Of a DNA stretch of 64,000 bases, positions 1 to 8,883 are shown one piece after another. Under the pieces are notes generated by a model. It saw only the letters and a program-made list of their open reading frames with translations. It made no database searches and was not told the origin of the DNA. The stretch is from G965230065 sp965230065 (GTDB lineage Bacteria > Bacteroidota > Bacteroidia > Cytophagales > Cyclobacteriaceae): positions 186,001-250,000 of the forward strand of contig OZ245942.1 in the NCBI GenBank assembly GCA_965230065.1, written 5' to 3'. The position numbers and the translations under genes were made by a program. Positions within the stretch are counted from its first letter, which is position 1. The number at the start of each line of letters is the position of its first letter.

Positions 1-1
1 C

Positions 2-3000
2 CGGGGTGAAGGTTTGGTAAAATCGATGGATGACATCCGAAAGGTTGTGGTGAAAACCGATAATGGCATTCCTGTGTATATCCGGGATATTGGCACTGTA
101 CAGTTTGGGTATGCCACCCGTTTTGGAGCCATCACCGGCAATGGAGAAGGAGAAAAAGTGATGGGGCAGATCATGATGCTCAAAGACGCCAATTCCAGTG
201 AAGTAATCAGTGATGTGAAAGAGCGGGTGGCCGAAGTACAAAAGATGCTACCCAAAGGAGTAGTCATCAATCCCTTCCTGGAACGTACTGAACTGATCAA
301 CAAAACCACCTTTACGGTAGCCGAAAATCTCACCCTGGGTGCTCTCATTGTGATATTTGTGCTGGTATTGTTGCTGGGGAATCTTCGCTCCGGGTTGATC
401 GTGGCCTCTATCATTCCGCTCTCTTTACTATTCAGCATTTCCATGATGAATGTATTTGGCATCTCAGCCAACCTCATGAGCTTGGGAGCCATCGACTTCG
501 GAATTATCATAGACGGGGCCGTGATCATCATTGAGTACATCGTATTCCGGTTTGCACAACAGCAAGCTACCTTAAAAACATTAACAGGCAATGCACTGAA
601 AGCAGAAAAAGACAAGGTTACTATCGAGAGCACCACCAAAATGATGCAACCGGCCATTTTCGGACAAATCATCATTCTGATTGTATTTATCCCCATTTTG
701 TCACTTTCAGGCATTGAAGGCAAGATGTTTCGTCCTATGGCCATGTCTTTCAGCTTCGCACTGCTCGGCGCCATGATACTCAGCCTCACCTACATTCCAG
801 TAATGGCTTCTCTATTGAGTCGCCCACCCAGAGACAAAAAAAGCTGGCCAGACAGGGTTTCTGAGAAAATCATGGGATTTATACAAATGCTGTATAATCC
901 GATTATTCACTTTGCCCTGCGCAAAAAACTACTGGTGCTGGTAACTGCCGGAGCCTTGTTGGGAGTAAGTGCGTTTCTTTTTTTCAGAATGGGTGGGGAA
1001 TTTATTCCTACCCTGGATGAAGGAGATTATGTGGTACAGCCTGTGTTAAAGACAGGTACTTCGTTGAGCCAGACGATCGAGATCGTGACAGAACTGGAAA
1101 AAATCCTGCTGGATAATTTTCCGGAGGTAGACCAGGTAGTCACCCGCATAGGAGCCGCCGAAGTACCCACCGACCCTATGTCAATGGAAGAAACCGATGT
1201 GATCATCAAGCTGAAACCCAAAGGTGAGTGGGTAAGTGCAGAAACCAAAGATGAGCTGGCCGATAAGATGAAAGCCGCCATGTCGGTAATCCCGGGACTG
1301 GATTTTGAATTTACCCAACCCATAGAGATGCGCTTCAATGAATTGGTAACCGGAGTACGGGCCGACGTGGCCATCAAGATTTATGGAGAAGACCTGGACG
1401 TGCTGTATGAAAATGCTGTGAATGCAGAGCGGTTGGTGCAAAATGTAGAAGGTGCTGCTGACATCAGCGTGGAAAAGGTGATTGGGTTGCCCCAGATAAC
1501 GGTGCGTTACAACCGGGATAAAATCGCCCAATACGGATTAAAATTGCGGGAATTGAACCGGATAGTACGTATGGCTTTTGCCGGCGTACCGACCGGAGTA
1601 GTGTTTGAAGGCGAAAAAAGGTTCGACCTGGTGGTACGGTTTGAAGAAAACTACCGGGGAGATATTGAGGATATGCGTAACCTCTACATCGACCTTCCCA
1701 ACGGACAGCAAGTTCCTCTGCAAGAGGTGGCTGACATTGATTATGGCACAGGCCCCGCCAAAATATCCAGAGATGACACCAAAAGGCGCATTGTGGTGGG
1801 GATTAATGTAAGGAGCAGGGATGTGGAATCGGTGGTAGAGGAGATCCAGGGTATTCTTGATCAAAATCTGGACTTACCACCCGGCTATTCTATCACCTAT
1901 GGAGGGCAGTTTGAAAATTTACAGAATGCGAAAAGAAGACTGATGGTAGCTGTACCCATAGCATTGGCACTGATCTTCATCATGCTGTATTTCACTTTTC
2001 GCTCTCTGCGGCAAGCATTGTTGATTTACTCTGCCATCCCTATGGCAGCTGTGGGCGGAGTTTTGTTGCTCTGGTTCAGAGAGATACCTTTCAGCATTTC
2101 TGCCGGTGTGGGGTTCATTGCCTTGTTTGGAATTGCTGTACTCAACGGAATCATCCTGATAGAGTCTTTCAACGAACTTAAAGAAAAAGGCGTACAGAAC
2201 ATTCACCAAAGGGTTCTGCGGGGTACACGCATGCGGCTGCGACCTGTTTTATTAACTGCTTCTACAGACGCCTTAGGGTTCCTTCCTATGGCTTTGTCTA
2301 CTTCGGCCGGAGCAGAAGTACAGCGTCCGCTGGCTACGGTGGTGATCGGGGGACTGGTGACAGCCACCATACTTACCCTGGTAGTGCTACCGATATTATA
2401 CACCTTGTTTCATCAAAATGAAACAGCATCCCAGGAAGCAGACAAAGCTCCTGTTAAAACCGGGAAAGTCACTGCTATGATGCTAATACTCCTGGGAATA
2501 TTTGTCTTTTCGTCTTCACCTCTTAAAGCACAGGAGCAGGTGATCACCCTGGAAGAGACCATACAGATAGCACTGGAAAACAATGCCGGTTTGCAGGCAT
2601 CCAAGTTACAAATTGAGCGGCAGGAGAAGTTACAAAAGACGGCCATTGATTTAGGTAAAACTTCTCTTTATTATTCTTACGATGAGAACAACATCGCCGA
2701 AAATGGGAGGGCGTTGGATGTGTGGGGAGTATCTCAAACGATCCCTTTTCCTACTGTGCTGGGAGCACAGCATCAGGTGGCCCGGAAAAATGTGCAACTT
2801 AGTGAGCAGCTGTATCTGGTAAACCGGACACAAGTCATCAGAGAAGTTGCTCAAGCCTATTACGCATTGCTATACCAGCTCAATAAGTTAGAACAGATTA
2901 CGTATCTGGACAGCCTGTACAGCAATTTTGCCCATGCCGCCAACCGAAGGTATGAAGTGGGTGAAACGGATTACCTGGAGAAGCTCAATGCCGAAGCCCG

Positions 3001-3679
3001 GTATAATGAACTCAACACACAGAAAAAGCAAGTGATGGCAGATGTAGACATTAGCTATGAAAAACTGCGCCAGCAATTGCAGACAGAGGGGGCTTTTACC
3101 ATCGCTTTTGAAAAACTACCCAAATTACCCTCTCCTCAAATGGAGGATACGGTTTATGCATCCCACCCGGGTATCATGTATTATTACACCTTGCAAGAAC
3201 TGCATCAGGCACAACATAAGGCAATAACGAATCAATGGCTCCCTGATTTTCATATAGAATATTTTTACGGATACGGGCAGGGAGAAAATGCGCAAAATTA
3301 TCGAGGATATCAATTGGGCATCAGCATTCCCTTGTGGTTCGGCCCACAAAGAGGGAGGGTGCAGGCACAGCAACTGGCCAAAGCAGTGGTAAATAAGGAG
3401 GCAGAAAACTACCGAAGAACACTCACCTCAAGGTATGCTCAGTTGCAATCTGTTTTGGCTAAACATAATGAAGCCATCAGATATTATGAAACCAAGGGTT
3501 TGGATATGGCCCGCGAGATCGTGAAGGTAGCTCAACGCTCTTATCATAGCGGCGAAACCGGCTATTTACAATATATACAAAGTCTGGAAAGTGCCAGCCG
3601 GATACAACTGGCCTATCTTGAAAATTTAAATCACTTCAACCAGACGGTACTGGAATTAAAATATTTGACCAACCTCTAA
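2..3679 (+). CDS. czcA: Heavy-metal RND efflux pump fused to TolC-type outer membrane channel (5' partial)
   Basis: CusA/CzcA-type inner-membrane proton antiporter that exports divalent or monovalent metal ions. The frame is open from base 2, so the start lies outside the window; by comparison with the family roughly the first 220-230 residues are missing. Visible are the HME-RND signature DFGIIIDGAVIIIE in a membrane helix (bases about 497-540) and the second block of membrane helices (about 1940-2400). After the last pump helix the same frame runs through a signal-peptide-like stretch ending SSPLKAQ (about 2475-2535) into an outer membrane efflux protein of about 360 residues with the usual ALENN opening. 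CzcA-CzcC fusions of this kind are known in Bacteroidota. The adaptor gene follows after 11 bp, so pump, channel and adaptor form one operon. Which metal is exported cannot be told. Confidence 0.93.
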   Translation, partial: RGEGLVKSMDDIRKVVVKTDNGIPVYIRDIGTVQFGYATRFGAITGNGEGEKVMGQIMMLKDANSSEVISDVKERVAEVQKMLPKGVVINPFLERTELINKTTFTVAENLTLGALIVIFVLVLLLGNLRSGLIVASIIPLSLLFSISMMNVFGISANLMSLGAIDFGIIIDGAVIIIEYIVFRFAQQQATLKTLTGNALKAEKDKVTIESTTKMMQPAIFGQIIILIVFIPILSLSGIEGKMFRPMAMSFSFALLGAMILSLTYIPVMASLLSRPPRDKKSWPDRVSEKIMGFIQMLYNPIIHFALRKKLLVLVTAGALLGVSAFLFFRMGGEFIPTLDEGDYVVQPVLKTGTSLSQTIEIVTELEKILLDNFPEVDQVVTRIGAAEVPTDPMSMEETDVIIKLKPKGEWVSAETKDELADKMKAAMSVIPGLDFEFTQPIEMRFNELVTGVRADVAIKIYGEDLDVLYENAVNAERLVQNVEGAADISVEKVIGLPQITVRYNRDKIAQYGLKLRELNRIVRMAFAGVPTGVVFEGEKRFDLVVRFEENYRGDIEDMRNLYIDLPNGQQVPLQEVADIDYGTGPAKISRDDTKRRIVVGINVRSRDVESVVEEIQGILDQNLDLPPGYSITYGGQFENLQNAKRRLMVAVPIALALIFIMLYFTFRSLRQALLIYSAIPMAAVGGVLLLWFREIPFSISAGVGFIALFGIAVLNGIILIESFNELKEKGVQNIHQRVLRGTRMRLRPVLLTASTDALGFLPMALSTSAGAEVQRPLATVVIGGLVTATILTLVVLPILYTLFHQNETASQEADKAPVKTGKVTAMMLILLGIFVFSSSPLKAQEQVITLEETIQIALENNAGLQASKLQIERQEKLQKTAIDLGKTSLYYSYDENNIAENGRALDVWGVSQTIPFPTVLGAQHQVARKNVQLSEQLYLVNRTQVIREVAQAYYALLYQLNKLEQITYLDSLYSNFAHAANRRYEVGETDYLEKLNAEARYNELNTQKKQVMADVDISYEKLRQQLQTEGAFTIAFEKLPKLPSPQMEDTVYASHPGIMYYYTLQELHQAQHKAITNQWLPDFHIEYFYGYGQGENAQNYRGYQLGISIPLWFGPQRGRVQAQQLAKAVVNKEAENYRRTLTSRYAQLQSVLAKHNEAIRYYETKGLDMAREIVKVAQRSYHSGETGYLQYIQSLESASRIQLAYLENLNHFNQTVLELKYLTNL

Positions 3680-3690
3680 TTGAGCATACA

Positions 3691-4851
3691 ATGAAACGAT
3701 ATTACCATATACTGATCATAAGTGTTTTGGGAATTGGCGCGTACGCCTGTACCCCACAACAAGAAGCTCCGGTTGCCGAAGCAACCCTGGAAACGCCCAC
3801 TCAGGCAACAGCCATCGTATTAACCAAAAACCAAAAGGCAGCCGCAGGCATCGAGCTTGGGCAGTTAGAAGAAAAAAACCTGAGCGAACGCATTCACGCC
3901 AATGGGTACTTTGACGTGCCGCCGGATAAAAGAGCTTATGTAAGTGCTTACAGGGCAGGTTATGTAATCCAAACTTCCTTCTTGGTAGGCGACCGGGTAC
4001 AGAAGGGACAGGTGATGGCGTTACTGGAAAATCCGGAATACATCCATTTACAACAAAATTACCTGGAAGTAAAAGGGCAACTGGATTATCTGAAATCCGA
4101 ATACGAAAGAAAGAAAACACTGGCTGCTGAAAACATCACTGCCCAGAAAAATTTGCTCAAAGCGGAGGCCGATTATAAAACGGCTTTGGCCCAGGTGCAG
4201 GGACTGCAAAAGGAACTGGAAATGATGGGGATCAGTATACAAAAGATAGAGGCCGGTAACATCACATCTTTCATAGCAGTGAGGGCACCCATTGAAGGAG
4301 TTCTGGCTGCCGTCAATGTAGTGTTAGGAAAGCATGTAAGTCCGGCCGAGGTAATGTTTGAAATCGTAAATACCGATCATCTGCATTTAGAGTTGAGTGT
4401 ATATGAGAAAGACGTGTTAAAAGTGAAAGAAGGGCAAAAATTGATGGTGAAGATTCCCAGCCTCGGAGAAGAAACCTATCAGGGAGATGTTTATCTGGTG
4501 GGAAAAACTTTTGAAACTGATAAGCGGAGCATCAACGTACACGCACACCTGCAGGACGAGGAAGAGGGTTTCCTGCCGGGCATGTATGTAGAAGCCACAA
4601 TTTTCACAGGGGAAAAGCTGGTGACAGCCATACCGGAAGAAGCGGTGATTACTGAAGGAAAGGCAGCATTTATATTTGTGGAATCAGCGGAGAAGGAAAA
4701 TGATGTGAGCTACCACAAGGTAGATGTACTTACTGGCCTGCGAAGCGAGGGATGGTGCGAAGTAACGCCGTTAAAAACATTAAATGCCGATGCAAAGGTA
4801 GTGATCAAAGGAGCCTATTATTTGTCGGCCGAAATGGAGAAAGAGGGGTAA
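3691..4851 (+). CDS. czcB: RND efflux periplasmic adaptor (CzcB/CusB, HlyD family) lipoprotein
   Basis: Membrane-fusion protein that links the inner-membrane pump to the outer-membrane channel in the periplasm. The N-terminus has a lipoprotein signal with lipobox GAYAC at residues 16-20. A biotinyl/lipoyl-like half follows (AYRAGYVIQTSF...GDRVQKGQ), then a coiled-coil hairpin (about residues 110-195), the second lipoyl half (VRAPIEGVLAAVNVVLG) and a beta-barrel region ending near residue 310. The length of 386 residues is normal for the family. It lies 11 bp after the fused pump/channel gene and is surely co-transcribed with it. There is no His-rich or Met-rich metal-binding extension that would name the metal. 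Confidence 0.92.
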   Translation: MKRYYHILIISVLGIGAYACTPQQEAPVAEATLETPTQATAIVLTKNQKAAAGIELGQLEEKNLSERIHANGYFDVPPDKRAYVSAYRAGYVIQTSFLVGDRVQKGQVMALLENPEYIHLQQNYLEVKGQLDYLKSEYERKKTLAAENITAQKNLLKAEADYKTALAQVQGLQKELEMMGISIQKIEAGNITSFIAVRAPIEGVLAAVNVVLGKHVSPAEVMFEIVNTDHLHLELSVYEKDVLKVKEGQKLMVKIPSLGEETYQGDVYLVGKTFETDKRSINVHAHLQDEEEGFLPGMYVEATIFTGEKLVTAIPEEAVITEGKAAFIFVESAEKENDVSYHKVDVLTGLRSEGWCEVTPLKTLNADAKVVIKGAYYLSAEMEKEG

Positions 4852-5079
4852 TTTAATAATCTGTAACGTCTTTGTAAGTATCTGTATAAGAATAGGCAAT
4901 CATGATCATCACTCAAATGGTTCTCCGTACCGGGGAAGGTGTGCGGGGCGGCCTTTCGCGATCCGGTTTTTCATCAAGTTTTTCATGAGGAGTGGCCGAG
5001 GGCATATACGCTTTCATCTGATACAACGCTAAAAAAGGCAAAAAAAATTTATCTGCCAATAGAAGAAGTCAGTGAATAC

Positions 5080-5124
5080 AATGATCTTGATCATACCATC
5101 CGAAGCATAATTTGCTTACTATTG
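5080..5124 (+). promoter_or_regulatory. Fnr-like operator and -7 box before universal stress gene
   Basis: The palindrome TGATCTTGATCA (5082-5093) sits in a 16-bp box (5080-5095). After exactly 21 bp follows TACTATTG (5117-5124), one mismatch from the Bacteroidota -7 consensus TAnnTTTG. The start codon of the downstream gene is at 5141. The arrangement fits a Crp/Fnr activator at about -41.5. The regulator is not identified in this window. The rest of the 289-bp gap from 4852 shows nothing else I can name. Confidence 0.55.
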
Positions 5125-5140
5125 TCAAAACAAAACATCT

Positions 5141-6052
5141 ATGAAAAATCTTGAAAACTGGATGGTAGGAATGGATTTTTCTTCTACCGATAAACCCCTG
5201 ATTGCCTACACCTCCTTTTTGGCACAACACCTGAAGCCCAAAAAAATATATTTTGTGCACATTCAAGAAGCATTTGGAGTGCCGGAAGAAGTGAAGAGGA
5301 ATCTGTCGGATACAACCCTGCCTACCAGAGAATCGTTGCGAGTGAAAATGGAAGCGCAAGTACGTCCGCATTTCAAAAATCAAGAACAGTTTTCCTGCGA
5401 AGTATATGTAGGCCATCCGAGCTTTGAACTTTGGCGGGAAGCCCACTTGCATAATATTGACCTTTTTCTGGGAGGAAGTAAATCTGGAAAGGCAGACAGA
5501 GGAATGCTTCCCAAAAAGATGATTAGAAAATCCCCCTGCTCGGTCTTATTTGTACCCGAAAATGCAAAGCTGCCTATTCATAAAATTTTGGTACCTACCG
5601 ACTTTTCAAAAAATGCAGCCAGGGCCATGAACACTACTCTTGAGGTAGCCCGCCGGCTGCAAAACTGTTCATTGGTGGGCCTGCATGTTTATGAGCTCCC
5701 CAATTATTACTATCCAGCATTTCCGCGCCAACAACACATTGAGGCGATGGAAAAAGCGGCCCGAAAGGAGTATGAAAACTTCATCCAACCCCTGGATACC
5801 CATGCTATTGAGATCAACCCTGTATTTGCTTTAAGAGAATACAATTATGTGGCCGAACACATCAAAAATGAAGCGGAAGCCCAGAAGGTCGATCTTATCA
5901 TCATGAGTGCAGGAGGCAAGTCCAAACTTTCCACCCTCTTTTTGGGAAGTGAAGCAGAGCGAATTGTACAAATGGAGAAGAAGATTCCTGTGATGATCCT
6001 GAAAGAAAAGGAAAAAAACATCGGTTTGTGGGATATCCTGACAAAGTTGTAG
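5141..6052 (+). CDS. Universal stress protein, two tandem UspA domains
   Basis: Cytosolic stress protein of 303 residues made of two Usp domains (about 1-140 and 145-290). The second keeps the nucleotide-binding pattern G-x2-(S)-x9-G-S (SAGGKSKLSTLFLGS near residues 260-275). The first has a looser glycine loop (LGGSKSGKADRGM), so ATP binding is clearer for the second half. Such proteins are typically induced by starvation and low oxygen. The gene stands alone behind an Fnr-like palindrome and a -7 box. Neighbours on both sides include Hsp20, PEP synthase and alcohol dehydrogenase, which often accompany Usp proteins in hypoxia regulons. Confidence 0.9.
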   Translation: MKNLENWMVGMDFSSTDKPLIAYTSFLAQHLKPKKIYFVHIQEAFGVPEEVKRNLSDTTLPTRESLRVKMEAQVRPHFKNQEQFSCEVYVGHPSFELWREAHLHNIDLFLGGSKSGKADRGMLPKKMIRKSPCSVLFVPENAKLPIHKILVPTDFSKNAARAMNTTLEVARRLQNCSLVGLHVYELPNYYYPAFPRQQHIEAMEKAARKEYENFIQPLDTHAIEINPVFALREYNYVAEHIKNEAEAQKVDLIIMSAGGKSKLSTLFLGSEAERIVQMEKKIPVMILKEKEKNIGLWDILTKL

Positions 6053-6162
6053 GCTTATGCATTGAGAGCATTTCTTGGGGCTCTGCCCCGGGGGATTTCA
6101 TGTTTGAAAGGCATTTTAAGTGTTGTGTTTAAGCATTCGTTGGTTGGCATGCAATATAGGAA

Positions 6163-6958
6163 ATGATAAAATATAAAATTAAAAATTTTCCACTTACAAG
6201 AATCGCTACTGTTGATATTTGCGAGATAGGAAAGCATAAACATCATGTAACTGCATTGATAGAACTTGATGTATCATAAAGTCGAGAACAAATTAAGAAG
6301 TACAATAAGGAGAATACTAATAAAATTTCTTTTACAGCATGGTTGATAAGCGTGATAAGCTGCACAATTAAGCAATACGAAACAGCATCTTCCTACCTGA
6401 TAGGGAAAAATAAACTAATGATTTTTGATGATATCAATGTCTCTATTGTAGTTGAAAAGGATTTGGATGGCCAAAATGTGCCTATTCCATTTTTCATTGA
6501 AAAAGCGAATGAGAAGAGTATTGAAACCATTACAAAGCAAATTGCCGATGCAAGAAATGAGAAACTTTCAGATAAAGAAATAGTGCTGCAGAAAAAGACC
6601 GGCCAATTAGAAAAGTTATACTATTTCCTACCCGGATTTATGAGAAGATTTGTATGGAGGTATTTGTTAAGACACCCAAAACTGGCTTATAAGAAAATGG
6701 GGAATGTGGCATTTACTGCCATTGGCATGATCGGAAAAGTAAATGGTTGGTTTATTCCATTATCGGTTATCGGTTCATCCAATCTGCTTTGGAATAAGTT
6801 CAATCATCAAAAAGCCAACTGTAATTGATAACATCATAGAAATAAGAGAAATGCTCAACATGACAATTCTTTTAGACCATGATGTGATGGATGGAGCACC
6901 TATGGTACGCTTTATCAGCGCTTTAACGAAAAATATAGAAAGTGGGATAGAATTATAA
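6163..6958 (+). pseudogene. Broken E2-like acyltransferase (2-oxoacid dehydrogenase catalytic domain, no lipoyl domain)
   Basis: ATG at 6163 opens a frame reading MIKYKIKNFPLTRIATVD. An in-frame TAA interrupts it at 6277-6279, after LIELDVS, just before SREQIKKYN where the family continues without a break. The same frame then runs to about 6760, where a +1 frameshift is needed to reach the C-terminus. The other frame carries the E2/chloramphenicol-acetyltransferase signature DHDVMDGAPMVRF (HxxxDG motif) and stops at 6958. Intact relatives are stand-alone acyltransferases of about 260 residues found near Usp and PEP-synthase genes. With one stop and one frameshift it is most likely a pseudogene; a sequencing error would have to have struck twice. 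Confidence 0.8.
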
Positions 6959-7022
6959 ATGCACGAACGCACAACACATGCTACAATTAATTGCCGTTAA
7001 AACAATAACCATCAGCACCTGT

Positions 7023-7067
7023 ACTGATTTTGATCATTGACCATAGCGTCTATAATGTGTATACTGA
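7023..7067 (+). promoter_or_regulatory. Fnr-like operator before flavin reductase operon
   Basis: TGATTTTGATCA at 7025-7036 matches TGAY-N4-RTCA. After the 16-bp box (7023-7038) and 21 bp comes TATACTGA (7060-7067), a weak match to TAnnTTTG. The likely start codon is at 7084. Support is mainly from the same layout upstream of 5141 and 11259. Confidence 0.4.
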
Positions 7068-7083
7068 CCAAAAAAGAGACATT

Positions 7084-7698
7084 ATGGAAGCAACTGCATA
7101 CGATCATATCATCTCACTTGACATATCATTTCCGGTCTGGGATCGTTGTTTTACGGTCGCTCCCTTGGTGGTAGTGGGTACCAAAGAAGGGGATCACTAT
7201 GATCTTGCCCCTAAACACATGGTAACGCCTTTGGGATGGGATAATTATTTTGGGTTTGTATGCACTCCCTCACACAGCACCTACCACAATGTCAAACAGG
7301 AGAAAGCTTTTACAGTGAGCTTTCCCTGGCCCGATCAAACCGTGATGGCAAGTTTGACAGCCACCCCCCGGCGTGACGGCGAGGGTGCTGACAACAAACC
7401 TGTTTTGAAAGAATTACCCAGGTTAACCGCTCACATTATTGACGGGGTATTTCTAAGGGACAGTTACTTATTACTGGAATGTAAACTCATCAAGATTGTA
7501 GATGGGTTTGGTATCAATAGTCTCATCGCCGGACAGATCGTAGCAGCCTATGTACATGAAAACGCCCTTCGGGCTTCTGAAAATGAAGACCAGGAGTTGT
7601 TGTACCATGCCCCCTTATTGGCATATCTGAATCCCGGCCGTTTTGCAGCAATCAAAGAAACCTATTCGTTTCCGTTTCCCGCAGACTTTAAAAAGTAA
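7084..7698 (+). CDS. Flavin reductase family protein (FMN-binding split barrel)
   Basis: Probable NAD(P)H:flavin oxidoreductase-like protein of about 204 residues that would supply reduced flavin or act as a small FMN enzyme in the cytosol. The split-barrel core is visible: CFTVAPLVVVGTKEGDHYDLAP, a hydrophobic strand WDNYFGFVC, and STYHNVKQEKAFTVSFP, the usual place for FMN contacts. An upstream TTG at 7030 is also in frame, but it lies within the operator palindrome, so ATG 7084 is preferred. The next gene starts directly after the stop codon, so the three genes 7084-9902 form one operon. The electron acceptor is unknown. Confidence 0.85.
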   Translation: MEATAYDHIISLDISFPVWDRCFTVAPLVVVGTKEGDHYDLAPKHMVTPLGWDNYFGFVCTPSHSTYHNVKQEKAFTVSFPWPDQTVMASLTATPRRDGEGADNKPVLKELPRLTAHIIDGVFLRDSYLLLECKLIKIVDGFGINSLIAGQIVAAYVHENALRASENEDQELLYHAPLLAYLNPGRFAAIKETYSFPFPADFKK

Positions 7699-8883
7699 AT
7701 GGCAATGCATCAGGCAAATATTCTGGTTAATTACTTACAGGAACGGCAATCTGCGATGGTTCACCTGTTGAAAGAAATTGTAGCGGCGGAATCTCCCTCT
7801 ACCGTCAAGGAAGCCCAAGACCAAACGTTTGAGATACTTTCCCGGGCATTAACTCATACCGGGTATCAAACACATCGTATGATGGGTCAAAATACGGGAG
7901 GATATCTTTATGCCAAACCCATCTCCAGAAAACGTTATCAGCCTGTACAACTCTTACTGGGCCATTGTGACACAGTCTGGCCTCTGAATACGTTACAGGA
8001 TATGCCTGTTCATATACAGGACGAGAAGATGTCAGGGCCGGGAGTATACGATATGAAGGCAGGGCTGGTACAAATCCTGTTTGCGTTACAGGCCATTGTT
8101 GATTTATCATTGGAGTGTAAGGTTACTCCCATTGTACTTATCAATGCTGACGAAGAAATAGGAAGCCATGAGTCTACTCCTATGATCCGGCGATTGGCAC
8201 GCATTGCCGACCGGGCTTTGATTTTAGAGCCTTCCCTGGGGCTTTCGGGAAAATTGAAGATAGCCCGTAAAGGAGTAGGCCGTTTTACCATCGTGGTGCG
8301 CGGTAAGGCGGCCCATGCAGGATTGGATCCTACGAAAGGGGCGAGCGCCATCGTTGCCCTTTCCCATACCATTCAGGAATTATTTAAAATGAATGATCCT
8401 GTCCGGGGTATCAGCGTGAATGTAGGTATGATAGAGGGGGGAGTACGTCCCAACGTAGTGGCTCCGGAGAGTAAGGCAGTGGTGGATGTGCGGGTACCCA
8501 CCCAAAAAGATGCAGAACGCATTACCAGGAAGATTAAAAGTCTGAAACCCGTGCAGCCTGAAGTTACTATTGAGGTGGAAGGAAGCATCGGGCGCCCGCC
8601 CATGGAACGTACTCCCCGCAATCAGCTACTTTGGAACATGGCCCTTTCGGCCGGGGAGGCGTTGGGCATCGCATTGGAAGGCGCCATGGCCGGCGGTGGG
8701 TCGGATGCCAATACCACCAGTCAGTATACCGCTACGCTGGATGGGCTGGGAGCGATCGGGGATGGAGCACACGCAAAACACGAATTTGTGTATGTAAACA
8801 AAATGATTGAAAGAACGGCTCTTCTGGCACTGATCATACTGGGCGAACCTGTTCAGAAAGGACAAAAACCACCTGAAAAATGA
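7699..8883 (+). CDS. M20 family metallopeptidase (glutamate carboxypeptidase/ArgE-like)
   Basis: Di-zinc hydrolase of 394 residues. Metal and catalytic motifs are in order: GHCDTVWP (first zinc His and catalytic Asp, about residue 93), DMKAGL (bridging Asp, about 119), NADEEIGS (catalytic Glu pair, about 150), the dimerisation lid domain beginning KAAHAGLDP, and a C-terminal GAHAKHEFV with the last His ligand. There is no signal peptide, so it is cytosolic. It starts immediately after the flavin reductase stop codon and overlaps the next gene by 4 bp (ATGA), a sign of translational coupling. The family cleaves N-acyl amino acids, folyl-glutamate or dipeptides; the substrate here is unknown. 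Confidence 0.9.
   Translation: MAMHQANILVNYLQERQSAMVHLLKEIVAAESPSTVKEAQDQTFEILSRALTHTGYQTHRMMGQNTGGYLYAKPISRKRYQPVQLLLGHCDTVWPLNTLQDMPVHIQDEKMSGPGVYDMKAGLVQILFALQAIVDLSLECKVTPIVLINADEEIGSHESTPMIRRLARIADRALILEPSLGLSGKLKIARKGVGRFTIVVRGKAAHAGLDPTKGASAIVALSHTIQELFKMNDPVRGISVNVGMIEGGVRPNVVAPESKAVVDVRVPTQKDAERITRKIKSLKPVQPEVTIEVEGSIGRPPMERTPRNQLLWNMALSAGEALGIALEGAMAGGGSDANTTSQYTATLDGLGAIGDGAHAKHEFVYVNKMIERTALLALIILGEPVQKGQKPPEK

Noticed and set aside
4939..5154. 71-codon open frame before the Usp gene
   Set aside because: No recognisable composition or domain, it overlaps the Usp start and it spans the operator and -7 box; most likely non-coding.
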